Assembly (NCBI RefSeq): GCF_024733845.1
Contig: NZ_JANRHG010000010.1
Location: forward strand, 1-64,000
DNA from: Neomoorella sulfitireducens
GTDB taxonomy: Bacteria > Bacillota > DSM-521 > Neomoorellales > Neomoorellaceae
Direction of reading: 5' to 3'
DNA: 64,000 nucleotides
The notes under the pieces were generated by a model. That model was not told the DNA's origin. It did no database searches and saw only the letters and a program-made list of their open reading frames with translations. This document shows, one piece after another, positions 36,285-45,809 of this stretch. A program made the translations under genes and the position numbers. Each line of letters begins with the position of its first letter. Within the stretch, counting starts at the first letter, position 1.

Positions 36285-37039
36285 TCCTGGTACTGGCCGG
36301 CACCGCCGACGCCGGCAAGGTTATCGGCACTTTAAAGGCGACAGGTTACCGGGTTGCCGCCAGCGCCGTTTCAGACTATGGGGCGGGGCTGGCCGGGGAA
36401 GCAGGCGCCGACATGGTCCACGCAGGCCCCCTGGGGGAAGAAGAACTGCGGTTTTTTTTAAGGGAAAACGGCATTGCCGCAGTGGTTGACGCCACCCACC
36501 CCTTTGCCGTCGCCATAACCGGCGCCGCCCGGGAAGCCTGCCGCGCCCTGGGACTGCCCTATTTCCGTTACCGCCGGCCGGAGGTTAAACTACCTTCCCA
36601 TCCGGGCCTGCTGCTGGCTGCCAGCTTTGAGGAAGCGGCGGAGCTGGCCGCCCGGGGCCAGGTGATATTTCTAACTACCGGTACCCGCCGCCTGGAGTGT
36701 TTTACCAGGGCACCGGTCTTGAAAGGAAAGAGGCTCGTTGTCCGGGTGCTGCCCGAGGAGAGTTCCCTGGCCAGGTGCCGCGAGCTGGGGATCTGGCCGC
36801 GGGATATCGTGGCCCTCCAGGGTCCCTGCAGTTATGAGTTGAACCGGGCCCTTTACCGGCAGTTCAAGGTCGACGTGGTTGTTACCAAGGACAGCGGCAC
36901 CGCCGGCGGGGTTGAGGAAAAAATCCAGGCCGCCCTGGATCAGGACCTGGCGGTCGTCGTCGTCCGCCGCCCGCCCGAGCCCGGCAGCCTGTCCCTGGAG
37001 GAGATCATCCCCTTGCTGGGGGAAGCCTTAGGAAGATAG
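36281..37039 (+). CDS. cbiJ: cobalt-precorrin-6A reductase CbiJ
   Basis: 252 residues from GTG 36281. Family markers: ILVLAGTADAGKVI at the start, VVDATHPFAVAITGAAREAC, ATTG-type segment FLTTGTRRLE, LPEESSLARC and VALQGPCSYELNRALY with VVVTKDSGTAGG. It uses NAD(P)H to reduce the macrocycle of cobalt-precorrin-6A. It overlaps cbiH by 4 bases and cbiX follows after 10 bases with AGGAGG in between. Confidence 0.92.
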   Translation: MILVLAGTADAGKVIGTLKATGYRVAASAVSDYGAGLAGEAGADMVHAGPLGEEELRFFLRENGIAAVVDATHPFAVAITGAAREACRALGLPYFRYRRPEVKLPSHPGLLLAASFEEAAELAARGQVIFLTTGTRRLECFTRAPVLKGKRLVVRVLPEESSLARCRELGIWPRDIVALQGPCSYELNRALYRQFKVDVVVTKDSGTAGGVEEKIQAALDQDLAVVVVRRPPEPGSLSLEEIIPLLGEALGR

Positions 37040-37049
37040 GAGGACCTAA

Positions 37050-37433
37050 ATGGATACAGGTATTATTTTACTGGGCCACGGCAGTCGCATACCCGAGGCC
37101 AACCAACATTTGAAGCTGCTGGCAGGCCAGGTGCGGGAGTTTCTGGGCGATGTCCGGGTACAGCCCTGCTACATGATGCGAACCCATCCGGATCTTTTGG
37201 AAGGAATTGCTATGCTGGTGGAGGAAGGCCTGCGGCAGATAGTCGTGATACCCATGTTCTTCTGCAACGGTCTCCACGTCCAGCGGGACATTCCCGAGCT
37301 GCTGGAGGCGGCCCGGGAGCGTTTTCCGGGGGTCACCTTAATTTACGGCACCAACCTGGGCGCCGACCGCCGGATCGCCGAGGTTATAGTCGAGCGCATC
37401 CGGGAGGTGGCTCCGGGTGTCGTATCTCAATGA
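37050..37433 (+). CDS. cbiX: sirohydrochlorin cobaltochelatase CbiX, short form
   Basis: 127 residues, the short CbiX(S) form that works as a homodimer. The two metal-handling histidines are H10 in LLGHGSR and H76 in NGLHVQRDIPEL. Other family marks are TMR-like MMRTHPDLLEGI and VVIPMFFCNG. It inserts cobalt into sirohydrochlorin at the start of the anaerobic route. No His-rich tail is present. Its end overlaps cbiC by 17 bases. Confidence 0.92.
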   Translation: MDTGIILLGHGSRIPEANQHLKLLAGQVREFLGDVRVQPCYMMRTHPDLLEGIAMLVEEGLRQIVVIPMFFCNGLHVQRDIPELLEAARERFPGVTLIYGTNLGADRRIAEVIVERIREVAPGVVSQ

Positions 37434-38055
37434 TCCCCGGGCCATTGAGGCCCAGAGCCGGGCCATCATAGCGGCGCGGCTCGGCGATCTCGACCTGGGA
37501 GACGGGGAAAGGGACATCGTAACAAGGATCATTCATGCTACCGGTGACCTGGAATATGCCCGGCTGGTAGTCATTCACCCCCGGCTGGTTGAGGCGGCGA
37601 CGGCGGCCATGCGCGGGGGGGCGGACATCATCACCGATATCGAAATGGTACGCCAGGGTATCAGCAGCCGGATACTGGCCCGGGGCGGCGGCCGGGTAAT
37701 CTGCGCCATCCGGGAAAAGGAGGTGGCTGCGGCAGCGGCAGCCAGGGGGGTGACCAGGGCCATGGCCGCCATGGAATTCCTGGCGCCCCGGATGACGGGC
37801 GCCGTTGTGGCCGTCGGCAATGCCCCCACGGCCCTTTTCCGTCTCCTGGAATTGATGGCCGCCGGCCAGGCGGCGCCGGCGGCCGTAATCGGCACGCCGG
37901 TGGGCTTTGTAGGAGCGGCGGAAGCCAAGGCAGCCCTGGAAACGGCCGGCGTACCCTTTGTCACCGTCCGGGGCACCAGGGGAGGCAGCACGGTGGCGGT
38001 GGCTGCCGTCAATGCCCTGTTGCACCTGGCCTGGGACGGGGAAGGTGAATATTAA
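37417..38055 (+). CDS. cbiC: cobalt-precorrin-8 methylmutase CbiC
   Basis: 212 residues from GTG 37417. The family has IEAQSRAIIAARL near the start, RIIHATGDLEYA with the catalytic histidine, GADIITDIEMVRQGI and the end motif VIGTPVGFVGAAEAK. It moves the methyl group from C11 to C12, giving cobyrinic acid with its final ring substitution. The stop overlaps the cobQ start as TAATG. Confidence 0.93.
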   Translation: MSYLNDPRAIEAQSRAIIAARLGDLDLGDGERDIVTRIIHATGDLEYARLVVIHPRLVEAATAAMRGGADIITDIEMVRQGISSRILARGGGRVICAIREKEVAAAAAARGVTRAMAAMEFLAPRMTGAVVAVGNAPTALFRLLELMAAGQAAPAAVIGTPVGFVGAAEAKAALETAGVPFVTVRGTRGGSTVAVAAVNALLHLAWDGEGEY

Positions 38056-39605
38056 TGGCCCGGGCGGTCATGCTCCAGGGGACCAGCTCCAATGTTGGCA
38101 AGAGCGTCCTGGCGGCGGCCCTGTGCCGGGTCTTTTACCGCGCCGGCTACCGGGTTGCCCCTTTTAAATCCCAGAATATGGCATTAAACTCCGGCGCCAC
38201 CCCGGACGGCGGGGAAATGGGACGCGCCCAGCTGGTGCAGGCTTATGCCGCCGGGGTGCAGCCGCGGGTGGAAATGAATCCGGTTTTGCTCAAACCTACG
38301 GCCCACGCCCGCTCCCAGGTGATTCTCCTGGGACGGCCGGTGGGCAATTTGGGGGCCAGGGAGTACCACGGGAACTTTAACCAGGAACTGTGGCGCCACG
38401 TGGAGGCGGCCTATGCCACCCTGGATAAGGAATTTGAGGTTATCGTCATCGAAGGCGCCGGCAGCCCGGCGGAGGTTAATCTTAAAGCCGGGGAAATCGC
38501 CAATATGCGGGTGGCCAAAATGGCCGGGGCGCCGGTGCTCCTGGTAGCCGATATCGACCGCGGCGGCGCCCTGGCGGCCATTGTCGGGACCCTGGAGCTC
38601 CTGGACGATGACGAGCGGGAACTGGTGGCCGGGTTGATCATCAACAAGTTCCGGGGTGATATGGATTTGCTGCAGCCGGCCCTGGACTTTTTAGAAAGGA
38701 AGACCGGCAAGCCCGTCCTGGGTGTCATCCCCTTCCTGGCCCACGGCCTGCCCGAAGAAGATTCCGTGGTCCTGGAAAGGGCCGCCGCTCGCCCCACTGC
38801 CCCCGGCGAGGTAGAAATCGCCGTAATCAAGCTGCCGTGTATCGCCAACTTTACCGATTTTGACGCCCTGGCAAGGGAAGAAGGCGTTAACCTGCGCTAT
38901 GTAGAAGACAAAAATGCCCTCGGGAAACCGGATCTCATCATCCTGCCGGGGAGCAAGAATACCATCGGCGATCTGTTGTGGCTGCGGCAGCGGGGCCTGG
39001 AGGAAGCCGTCAAAGAACTGGCGGCGCGGGGGACCCTGGTGGTGGGCATCTGCGGCGGTTACCAGATGCTGGGCCGGGAGATTGCCGACCCCGGCCATGT
39101 AGAGACTGACCACGACGGCGTTGACGGCATGGACCTTTTGCCGGTGCGGACGGTATTTGAACCTACCAAGGCCACCAACCTGGTCCAGGGACGGGTAACA
39201 GGTACGGGGCCTTTCCTGGGGCCGCTGCAGGGCCTGGAAGTAAAGGGATACGAGATCCACATGGGGGCCAGCAGCCTGGTGGAAGGCCGGCCGGCCTTTA
39301 AAATCACCAGGCGCGGCAACACCCCGGTGGATATCGATGACGGGGCGCAGAGCCCCGACGGGCTGGTGTGGGGAACCTACATCCACGGCATCTGGGACAA
39401 TGATGCCTTCCGCCACCGGATACTGGCCGTTTTAAGGGCCAGGCGCGGTCTATCCGGCAGGGCGGGCGGCCTGGAATTCGCCGCCGATCTGGAGCGACGT
39501 TTTGACGTCCTGGCGGCCACAGTGGCCAGGCACCTGGATCTTAAACGACTGGCGGCCATCATGGGCCTGGATCGGCCCCTGGCAGGTGAAGGTTTTGGAG
39601 CCTAG
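38055..39605 (+). CDS. cobQ: cobyric acid synthase CbiP/CobQ
   Basis: 516 residues. The N-terminal P-loop-like ATPase has MLQGTSSNVGKSVLAAALCR and PFKSQNMALNSG. The C-terminal class I glutamine amidotransferase has the nucleophile cysteine in VGICGGYQMLGRE and histidine in WGTYIHGIWDN. It amidates side chains b, d, e and g of adenosylcobyrinic acid a,c-diamide with glutamine and ATP. The adenosylated substrate is required, yet no cobalamin adenosyltransferase gene lies in this cluster. Confidence 0.94.
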   Translation: MARAVMLQGTSSNVGKSVLAAALCRVFYRAGYRVAPFKSQNMALNSGATPDGGEMGRAQLVQAYAAGVQPRVEMNPVLLKPTAHARSQVILLGRPVGNLGAREYHGNFNQELWRHVEAAYATLDKEFEVIVIEGAGSPAEVNLKAGEIANMRVAKMAGAPVLLVADIDRGGALAAIVGTLELLDDDERELVAGLIINKFRGDMDLLQPALDFLERKTGKPVLGVIPFLAHGLPEEDSVVLERAAARPTAPGEVEIAVIKLPCIANFTDFDALAREEGVNLRYVEDKNALGKPDLIILPGSKNTIGDLLWLRQRGLEEAVKELAARGTLVVGICGGYQMLGREIADPGHVETDHDGVDGMDLLPVRTVFEPTKATNLVQGRVTGTGPFLGPLQGLEVKGYEIHMGASSLVEGRPAFKITRRGNTPVDIDDGAQSPDGLVWGTYIHGIWDNDAFRHRILAVLRARRGLSGRAGGLEFAADLERRFDVLAATVARHLDLKRLAAIMGLDRPLAGEGFGA

Positions 39606-40557
39606 CGTCCTGGTCCTGGTCCTGGCCCTCCTCATCGACCTGGCGGTGGGGGATCCAACCTGGCTCGTGCATCCGACCCAGATCATGGGGGCGGGCATCA
39701 ACGTTCTGGAAAAATTCCTCCGGCGGCCCGGCGCATCCCGGGGCTACCTGCTGGCTGCAGGGGCGGCGGTAGCAATGATCATTGTCGCCTCGACCTGGTT
39801 TATTACCCGGGGACTGCTGGCGGCAGCCGGGCGGCTCAATTACTGGGCGGAGGTATTGCTGGCGGGTTGGCTTTTGGCGACAACCATTGCCCCCCGGGGC
39901 CTGGCGGCCGCGGCTGCGGGCATTAACCGCTCCCTGGCGGCGGGCGACCTCCCGGGGGCCAGGCGGCAGGTTGGTTATATCGTCGGCCGCGATACGGCCG
40001 GACTTTCGGAAAGCGAAGTGGTCCGGGCGACGGTGGAAACCGTAGCCGAGAATACCAGCGACGGCGTTATCGCCCCCCTTTTCTATTTTTTCCTGGGCGG
40101 GGTGCCCCTGGCCATGGCCTACCGTGCCGTCAATACCCTGGATTCCATGCTGGGTTATAAGAACGAACGTTACCTTTATTTCGGCCGGGCGGCAGCCAGG
40201 CTGGACGATGCGGCCAATTATCTTCCCGCAAGGCTTACGGGTATAGCTTTATGTGCGGCGGCCGGACTCCTGGGCTACGGCCGGCGGGCCTGGAGGGTAA
40301 TGCTGCGCGATGCCCGCCGCCACCCCAGCCCCAACAGCGGTTTTCCGGAGGCGGCGGCCGCCGGCGCCCTGGGAGTGCAGCTGGGCGGCCTCAACTACTA
40401 CCAGGGACGGCCCTCCCGGCGCCCCCTGATCGGCGAGGACCGGCAGCCCTTAAGAAGGGAGCATATCGGGCAGGCCGTCTGCCTCATGGCGGCCGCCACC
40501 TTGCTGATTTCCCTGGCCGGCGGGTTGATTTTGGGCTTTAAGGGGCGCTGGTATTAA
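39595..40557 (+). CDS. cbiB: adenosylcobinamide-phosphate synthase CbiB
   Basis: 320 residues from TTG 39595 (AGGTGAAGG upstream) or GTG 39586. It is an integral membrane protein with about five helices. Family motifs: LALLIDLAVGDPTWLVHPTQ, VGRDTAGLSESEVVRATVE, VAENTSDGVIAPLFY and YRAVNTLDSMLGYKNERY. It attaches aminopropanol phosphate, produced by CobD, to cobyric acid. It overlaps the end of cobQ and is followed by cobB after an AAAAAGGAG. Confidence 0.93.
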   Translation: MEPSVLVLVLALLIDLAVGDPTWLVHPTQIMGAGINVLEKFLRRPGASRGYLLAAGAAVAMIIVASTWFITRGLLAAAGRLNYWAEVLLAGWLLATTIAPRGLAAAAAGINRSLAAGDLPGARRQVGYIVGRDTAGLSESEVVRATVETVAENTSDGVIAPLFYFFLGGVPLAMAYRAVNTLDSMLGYKNERYLYFGRAAARLDDAANYLPARLTGIALCAAAGLLGYGRRAWRVMLRDARRHPSPNSGFPEAAAAGALGVQLGGLNYYQGRPSRRPLIGEDRQPLRREHIGQAVCLMAAATLLISLAGGLILGFKGRWY

Positions 40558-40571
40558 AAAGGAGCATTTAT

Positions 40572-41984
40572 ATGAGCCATAAGCGGATTGTTATAGCGGG
40601 CACCCGCAGCGGCGTGGGCAAGACGAGCATCGCCACCGGTTTAATGGCCGCCCTGGCGGCAAGGGGGCTAAAGGTCCAGGGCTTTAAGGTCGGGCCGGAC
40701 TACATCGACCCTGGCTACCATACCCTGGCCACCGGCCGGCCTTCCCGCAACCTGGACACCTTTTTAATGTCGCCGGCCGACGTCCTGGAGGTTTTTTCCC
40801 GGGCCGCCGCCGGGGCTGATATAGCCATTATCGAGGGTGTCATGGGCCTTTATGATGGCCACAGGAAGGACGGCGGCGGCAGTACGGCGGCCATCGCCCG
40901 CCTGCTGGCCGCACCGGTCCTCCTGGTTTTGGATGCCACATCCCTGGGCCAGAGTGCAGCCGCCGAAGTCCTGGGCTACCGGGAATTTGATCCCGGGCTG
41001 CATCTTGCCGGGGTAATCCTCAACCGGGTCGGCAGCGAGGGCCACCTGCAGCTCCTCCGCCGGGCCATTGAAGATTACACCGGTGTAAGGGTGGCGGGGT
41101 GGATCCCTAAGGGTGCCCTGCCGTCCCTTCCTTCCCGGCACCTGGGGTTGATCCCGGCCGGGGAGCAAAGGGGATTAAAAAAAGTACTGGAGGAGCTGGC
41201 TGCCGGCGTGGCCGCCGGTATCGACCTGGAGGAAGTTGTTTCCCTGGCGGGGAGGGCCAGCCCCGTACCCCCCGGGGCGGGCCGGAGCTTTGCGGCGGCC
41301 TCCCTGCAGGCCGGCGGGTGGGTGCCGGTGGCCGTGGCCAGGGATGAGGCCTTCAGCTTTTACTACCATGATTCCCTGGATTATTTAACGGCCCTGGGAG
41401 CAGAGATAGTCCCTTTCAGTCCTTTACACGATACCGCACTGCCGGGGGAAGCGGCGGGGGCGATTATCGGCGGTGGTTTCCCGGAAATCTTCCTGGAACC
41501 CCTGGCCGGCAACAAGTCTTTCTTAGCCGACCTGCGCCGGCGGGTGGAGGAAGGCATGCCCCTATATGCCGAGTGCGGCGGCCTCATGTACTTGACCAGG
41601 GGGATAACCGACCTCGAGGGCCGGACCTGGGAACTGGCCGGGATAGTACCGGCAGGCTGCCGGATGCAGGCCAGGCTGGCCGGCCTGGGCTACCGGGAGG
41701 CCCTTTTATGCCGGGACACCATCCTGGGCAAGAAAGGTGATCCCATCCGGGGCCATGAGTTTCACTATTCGCTGCTGACCGGTATGGCCGGCGACTTCCC
41801 GCCTGCTTATACCTGGCAGGCCGGGGAGAAACCCTGCCACGAAGGTTATGCCACCCCCGGGATATTAGCCTCATACTTACATTTACATTTCCTGGGCAAC
41901 CAGCAGGCTGCAGCCAGTTTCCTGGCGGCATGCAGGCGATTTTTTAAAGCCTACCGGAGGAGGAATGCTTCATGCAATTATTAA
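40572..41984 (+). CDS. cbiA: cobyrinate a,c-diamide synthase CbiA
   Basis: 470 residues. ATPase half: IVIAGTRSGVGKTSIATGL, GFKVGPDYIDPGYH and IIEGVMGLYDGH. Glutaminase half: PLYAECGGLMYLTRGI with the active cysteine, and SYLHLHFLG near the end. It amidates the a and c acetates of cobyrinic acid. It starts 14 bases after cbiB and overlaps cobT by 13 bases. Confidence 0.94.
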   Translation: MSHKRIVIAGTRSGVGKTSIATGLMAALAARGLKVQGFKVGPDYIDPGYHTLATGRPSRNLDTFLMSPADVLEVFSRAAAGADIAIIEGVMGLYDGHRKDGGGSTAAIARLLAAPVLLVLDATSLGQSAAAEVLGYREFDPGLHLAGVILNRVGSEGHLQLLRRAIEDYTGVRVAGWIPKGALPSLPSRHLGLIPAGEQRGLKKVLEELAAGVAAGIDLEEVVSLAGRASPVPPGAGRSFAAASLQAGGWVPVAVARDEAFSFYYHDSLDYLTALGAEIVPFSPLHDTALPGEAAGAIIGGGFPEIFLEPLAGNKSFLADLRRRVEEGMPLYAECGGLMYLTRGITDLEGRTWELAGIVPAGCRMQARLAGLGYREALLCRDTILGKKGDPIRGHEFHYSLLTGMAGDFPPAYTWQAGEKPCHEGYATPGILASYLHLHFLGNQQAAASFLAACRRFFKAYRRRNASCNY

Positions 41985-43033
41985 ACCAGACCCTGGCCGC
42001 CGTCAAACCCCTGGACGGGGAGGCCATGGCCCGGGCCCAGGCCCACCTTGACGACCTCACCAAGCCGCCGGGAAGCCTGGGCACCCTGGAGGCTATTGCC
42101 CGGCAGCTGGCCGGGATAAAGGGGGAAGTACCGCGGCGGTTAAGCCGCAAGACCCATATCCTCATGGCCGGGGATCACGGGGTGGTGGCGGAAGGGGTGA
42201 GCGCTTTTCCCCGGGAGGTTACGCCCCAGATGGTGCTGAATTTTGCCAGGGGCGGGGCGGCAATTAACGTCCTGGCCCGCCATGCCGGGGCGGAGCTGGT
42301 CCTGGTGGATGTCGGGGTAGCGGCGGAACTGCCGAACCTCCCGGGTTTGCTGAAAAGAAAAATAGCTCCGGGTACGGCCAACCTGGCCCGGGGACCGGCC
42401 ATGACCAGGGAACAGGCTATTGCCGCCCTGGAAACCGGTATCGAGGTTGCCACCGAACAAATTGCCGCTGGCAGCGAGCTGCTGGGCATAGGGGAAATGG
42501 GCATCGGCAATACTACCCCCAGCACCGCCATCTTGGCCGCCTTTAGCGGCCTGCCGGTGGAAAAGATTACCGGCCGGGGGACGGGGGTCGATGATAAGCG
42601 CCTGCAGCTGAAAATCAATGCTATTCGCCGGGGGCTGGAAGTAAATCACCCCAACCCCGCCGACCCTCTGGATGTTCTGGCCAAAGTGGGGGGACTGGAA
42701 ATAGCCGGCATGGCCGGGGTGATCCTGGCCGGGGCCGCCAAAAGGGTGCCGGTAATCATCGACGGCTTTATTTCCGGGGCTGCCGCCCTGGTGGCCGCCC
42801 GCCTGGCCCCCGGGGCCGGGGACTACATTCTGGCCTCCCATCTTTCGGAAGAACCGGGTCATGCCGCCGTCCTGGAACTTCTCGGTCTCAAACCCATGCT
42901 GACCATGGCGATGCGCCTGGGCGAGGGTACCGGGGCCGCCCTGGGGATGACCATAGTCGAGGCGGCCATTAAAATTTACCACGAGATGGCCACTTTCAGC
43001 CAGGCCGGGGTTTCAGGGGCGCTGGACAGTTGA
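41972..43033 (+). CDS. cobT: nicotinate-nucleotide--dimethylbenzimidazole phosphoribosyltransferase CobT
   Basis: 353 residues. LDDLTKPPGSLGTLEAIARQL is a family opening (quoted in part LTKPPGSLGTLE). MAGDHGVVAEGVSAFPREVT, LGIGEMGIGNTTPSTA, GRGTGVDDKRLQLK and the C-terminal RLGEGTGAALGM, which holds the catalytic glutamate, follow. It makes the alpha-ribazole phosphate of the lower ligand from a benzimidazole. Moorella-type organisms use 5-methoxybenzimidazole. No bza genes for anaerobic benzimidazole synthesis are visible next to it. The stop overlaps the cobS start as TTGA. Confidence 0.95.
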   Translation: MQLLNQTLAAVKPLDGEAMARAQAHLDDLTKPPGSLGTLEAIARQLAGIKGEVPRRLSRKTHILMAGDHGVVAEGVSAFPREVTPQMVLNFARGGAAINVLARHAGAELVLVDVGVAAELPNLPGLLKRKIAPGTANLARGPAMTREQAIAALETGIEVATEQIAAGSELLGIGEMGIGNTTPSTAILAAFSGLPVEKITGRGTGVDDKRLQLKINAIRRGLEVNHPNPADPLDVLAKVGGLEIAGMAGVILAGAAKRVPVIIDGFISGAAALVAARLAPGAGDYILASHLSEEPGHAAVLELLGLKPMLTMAMRLGEGTGAALGMTIVEAAIKIYHEMATFSQAGVSGALDS

Positions 43034-43797
43034 AGGGCCGGCTCAATGCCTTCCTTGTTGCCCTGAAGTTTTTGACGCGGATCCCTTTCAAGGACGGGGA
43101 TAATACGGGGGAGGCCTGGCAGCAGAGCGTCGCCTACTTTCCCCTGGTAGGGCTGGTTTTAGGTTTGATCCTGGCCGGGTTCTGGCAGGCATTGAGCTTA
43201 CTGGTACCTCCTCTTCCCCGGGCCGGACTGGTACTGGCCCTGGCGGTTTTCTTAAGCGGCGGCCTGCACCTGGACGGCTTTATCGACAGCATGGACGGCC
43301 TTTTTTCCGGCCGGGAGCGGGAACGCATCCTGGCCATCATGAAGGACAGCCACGTGGGTGCCCACGGCGTTACGGCAGTTGTCACCCTGCTGGTGTTGAA
43401 ATTCAGCTTTTTGGCGGCCCTGCCGCCCGGGCATCTATGGCTGGGCGGCCTGCCGCTGCCGCCGCCGCTGGTGCTGATGCCTGTCCTGGGCCGCTGGGCC
43501 ATGGTGCCGGCCCTGACCTGTTTCCCTTACGCCCGTAAGGAAGGGCTGGGCTCCCTTTTCCAGGCCGGGCGGGGCCGCCGCAACCTGGTTACCGCCACCC
43601 TGCTAACTGCCCTCCTGGGATGGTTTATTATGGGGCCTGCGGGCCTGGTCTACCTGCTCCTTGCGGCCCTGGTGTCCCTGGGGTGGTGCAACTGGATCCG
43701 GCGGCTCCTGGGGGGGCTCACGGGAGATACCTACGGCGCCCTGGCCGAAATCGTTGAGGTTTTTTTCCTGGCAGTTTATTATTTGCGGCCCTGGTAA
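43030..43797 (+). CDS. cobS: adenosylcobinamide-GDP ribazoletransferase CobS
   Basis: 255 residues from TTG 43030. It is an integral membrane protein with about six helices. LTRIPFKDGDNT at the N-terminus and the catalytic acidic motif GGLHLDGFIDSMDGLFSG are family signatures. It joins adenosylcobinamide-GDP and alpha-ribazole (phosphate) in the membrane as the last assembly step. GDTYGALAEIVEVFFLAV closes the protein as expected. Confidence 0.93.
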   Translation: MKGRLNAFLVALKFLTRIPFKDGDNTGEAWQQSVAYFPLVGLVLGLILAGFWQALSLLVPPLPRAGLVLALAVFLSGGLHLDGFIDSMDGLFSGRERERILAIMKDSHVGAHGVTAVVTLLVLKFSFLAALPPGHLWLGGLPLPPPLVLMPVLGRWAMVPALTCFPYARKEGLGSLFQAGRGRRNLVTATLLTALLGWFIMGPAGLVYLLLAALVSLGWCNWIRRLLGGLTGDTYGALAEIVEVFFLAVYYLRPW

Positions 43798-43812
43798 AGG
43801 GGGGTGGCAGCC

Positions 43813-44763
43813 ATGCGGGGCGTAGCCCTGGCCCGCGGCGCCTGCGGCGAATTAGTCCAGGGAATGGCCGATGGAAAATACTTCCTTATTACCTGCCCTA
43901 TAGATATCAGCGCCGAAGTTATTGTGACTTTAGTTCCCGGGGGCCGCTTTGAGGCTCCCCCGGGAAAAAACAAGGCCCTGGCGGCAGCCCGCCTGGCCAT
44001 GGAACGGCTGGGAGAAAAACGCTGGGGCGCCAGGTTGACAATTAACAACCCCCTGCCGCCGGGCAAGGGCCTGGCCAGCAGTACGGCCGACGTGGCGGCG
44101 GCGGCAGCGGCCACGGCCGGGGCCCTGGGAGCAAAACTTTCCCTGGAAGAGATTAAGGGCATAGCCCTGGCCATTGAACCGAGCGACGGCACCTTCCTGC
44201 CGGGTATTGTCCTCTTCGATCACCTCCGGGGCGAATTCTGGGAGTGCCTGGGAGAACCGCCGCCCCTGGCCGTATTGATAGTCGACCTGGGGGGTACGGT
44301 CGATACCATCCTTTTTAACCAGCGCCGGGATCTTATGGCTTTAAACCGGGTCAAGGAAGGAGCCGTCCGCCAGGCGGTGGCCCTGGTGCGGGAAGGACTG
44401 GCCGGCGGCCGGGAAGAATTGCTTGCCCGGGGCGCTACAATCAGCGCCCTGGCCAACCAGGGGATCCTTTACAAACCGGAACTGGAAACCCTGGTGGAGA
44501 TAGCTACCGCCCTGGGAGCCCTGGGGGTAAATGTAGCCCACAGCGGTACCGTGGCAGGTATCCTCTACCGGCCCGGGGCGGTAGATTGCGCGGAACTGGA
44601 AGGAAAGATCCGGGCAGCCTTTCCCTATGTAAATTTTATCCGGGCGAGGATGACCGGTGGTGGAGTGGAGGCCGGGGGTGAACCATGGTTGGCGGGCAAA
44701 GGGATATTGGCGGCAGGGAGCCGGGCAAGCCTATTCACGGCGGTGACTGGCAGGGAGCGGTAG
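43813..44763 (+). CDS. pduX: L-threonine kinase PduX (GHMP family)
   Basis: 316 residues from ATG 43813 with AAGGGGGGTGG upstream; GTG 43804 is too close to that SD. GHMP motifs: GELVQGMADGKYFLITCPID at the N-terminus, the ATP loop PLPPGKGLASSTADVAAAAA near residue 80, and the C-terminal ARMTGGGVEAGG. It makes L-threonine phosphate from threonine, the substrate of CobD, for the aminopropanol arm. It overlaps cobD by 79 bases, the longest overlap in the operon. Confidence 0.9.
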   Translation: MRGVALARGACGELVQGMADGKYFLITCPIDISAEVIVTLVPGGRFEAPPGKNKALAAARLAMERLGEKRWGARLTINNPLPPGKGLASSTADVAAAAAATAGALGAKLSLEEIKGIALAIEPSDGTFLPGIVLFDHLRGEFWECLGEPPPLAVLIVDLGGTVDTILFNQRRDLMALNRVKEGAVRQAVALVREGLAGGREELLARGATISALANQGILYKPELETLVEIATALGALGVNVAHSGTVAGILYRPGAVDCAELEGKIRAAFPYVNFIRARMTGGGVEAGGEPWLAGKGILAAGSRASLFTAVTGRER

Positions 44764-45809
44764 AAAAATACGGCTGGCAGCCGGACGAAATCCTGGATTT
44801 CAGCGCTAACATCAACCCCCTAGGACCGCCCCCGCTGGTCCTCGCAACCCTGCAGGAGAACCTGCCGGCCATCCGGCGCTATCCCGATCCCCGGTGCCGG
44901 CAGTTAAAAAAGGCCCTGGCCGCTTACCTGCAGGTCGAGCCGGCCGCCGTTATCGCCACCAACGGTGCAAGTGAATTGATATATCTCATTGTCCAGGCGT
45001 TAAGGCCCCGGCGTGTCCTGATTGCCGAGCCGACCTTCAGCGAATATCGCCGGGCAGCGGCAACGGCCGGGGCCGAGGTGGTTACCCTGGAACTCGAACC
45101 GGAGTCGGCTTTTGTCCTTGATGTAGACCGCTGGCGGGAAAAGCTGGCGGGGGTGGAACTTGCCTTTTTATGCAATCCCAACAATCCTACAGGGCGGCTC
45201 CTGGAAATAGAGGCTCTAAAAGCTGTAGTTGAATCCTGCCGGCGGCAAGGGTCCTTTCTCGTTGTCGACGAATCCTTCCTTGACTTTTGCGAGAACTGGC
45301 GGGAATTTTCCCTGGCAGCCGCGGCGGCAGCAAGGGAAGGAATGTTGATCTTACGTTCCCTTACGAAAATTTTTGCCCTGCCCGGATTACGCCTGGGCTG
45401 CGGCGTGGCCCACCCGGAGCTGGTGGCCAGGCTGGAAGGGTGGCGGGACCCCTGGAGCGTCAACATCCTGGCCCAGATGGCCGGTGTTGCGGCCCTGGCC
45501 GATACAGGGTATCTTACCAAGACCCGGGAATTAATCAGGAGGGAAAAAGAATATCTTTATTACGGGCTGGCAGAACTGGCAGGATTCCGGCCCTTCCATC
45601 CCGAAGTTAATTTTATCCTGACGGACGTTTCCAACAGCGGCCTGACAGCTCCGGTGCTGGCTGCCCGTCTGGGGCGGGAACGTATTTTAATACGCGACTG
45701 TTCTTCTTTCCCCGGCCTGGGGCCGGCCTATTTTCGTACGGCCGTCCTCGACCGGGAAGCCAACCGGAAGTTATTGCAGGCTTTAAAGAGGGCAGTGGAG
45801 GAGAGTTGA
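44685..45809 (+). CDS. cobD: threonine-phosphate decarboxylase CobD
   Basis: 374 residues, class I/II aminotransferase fold. ILDFSANINPLGPPP, NGASELIYLI, AEPTFSEYRRAA and LCNPNNPTGRLLE are present, with the PLP lysine K228 in RSLTKIFALPGLRLG. It decarboxylates threonine phosphate to (R)-1-amino-2-propanol phosphate. The start ATG is inside the end of pduX. It is paired functionally with PduX before it and CbiB upstream. Confidence 0.92.
   Translation: MVGGQRDIGGREPGKPIHGGDWQGAVEKYGWQPDEILDFSANINPLGPPPLVLATLQENLPAIRRYPDPRCRQLKKALAAYLQVEPAAVIATNGASELIYLIVQALRPRRVLIAEPTFSEYRRAAATAGAEVVTLELEPESAFVLDVDRWREKLAGVELAFLCNPNNPTGRLLEIEALKAVVESCRRQGSFLVVDESFLDFCENWREFSLAAAAAAREGMLILRSLTKIFALPGLRLGCGVAHPELVARLEGWRDPWSVNILAQMAGVAALADTGYLTKTRELIRREKEYLYYGLAELAGFRPFHPEVNFILTDVSNSGLTAPVLAARLGRERILIRDCSSFPGLGPAYFRTAVLDREANRKLLQALKRAVEES

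Noticed and set aside
42140-42982. 280-codon minus-strand frame inside cobT
   Set aside because: A shadow of a GC-rich gene: the plus strand encodes a full-length CobT with all motifs, and the minus frame has no SD or family resemblance.
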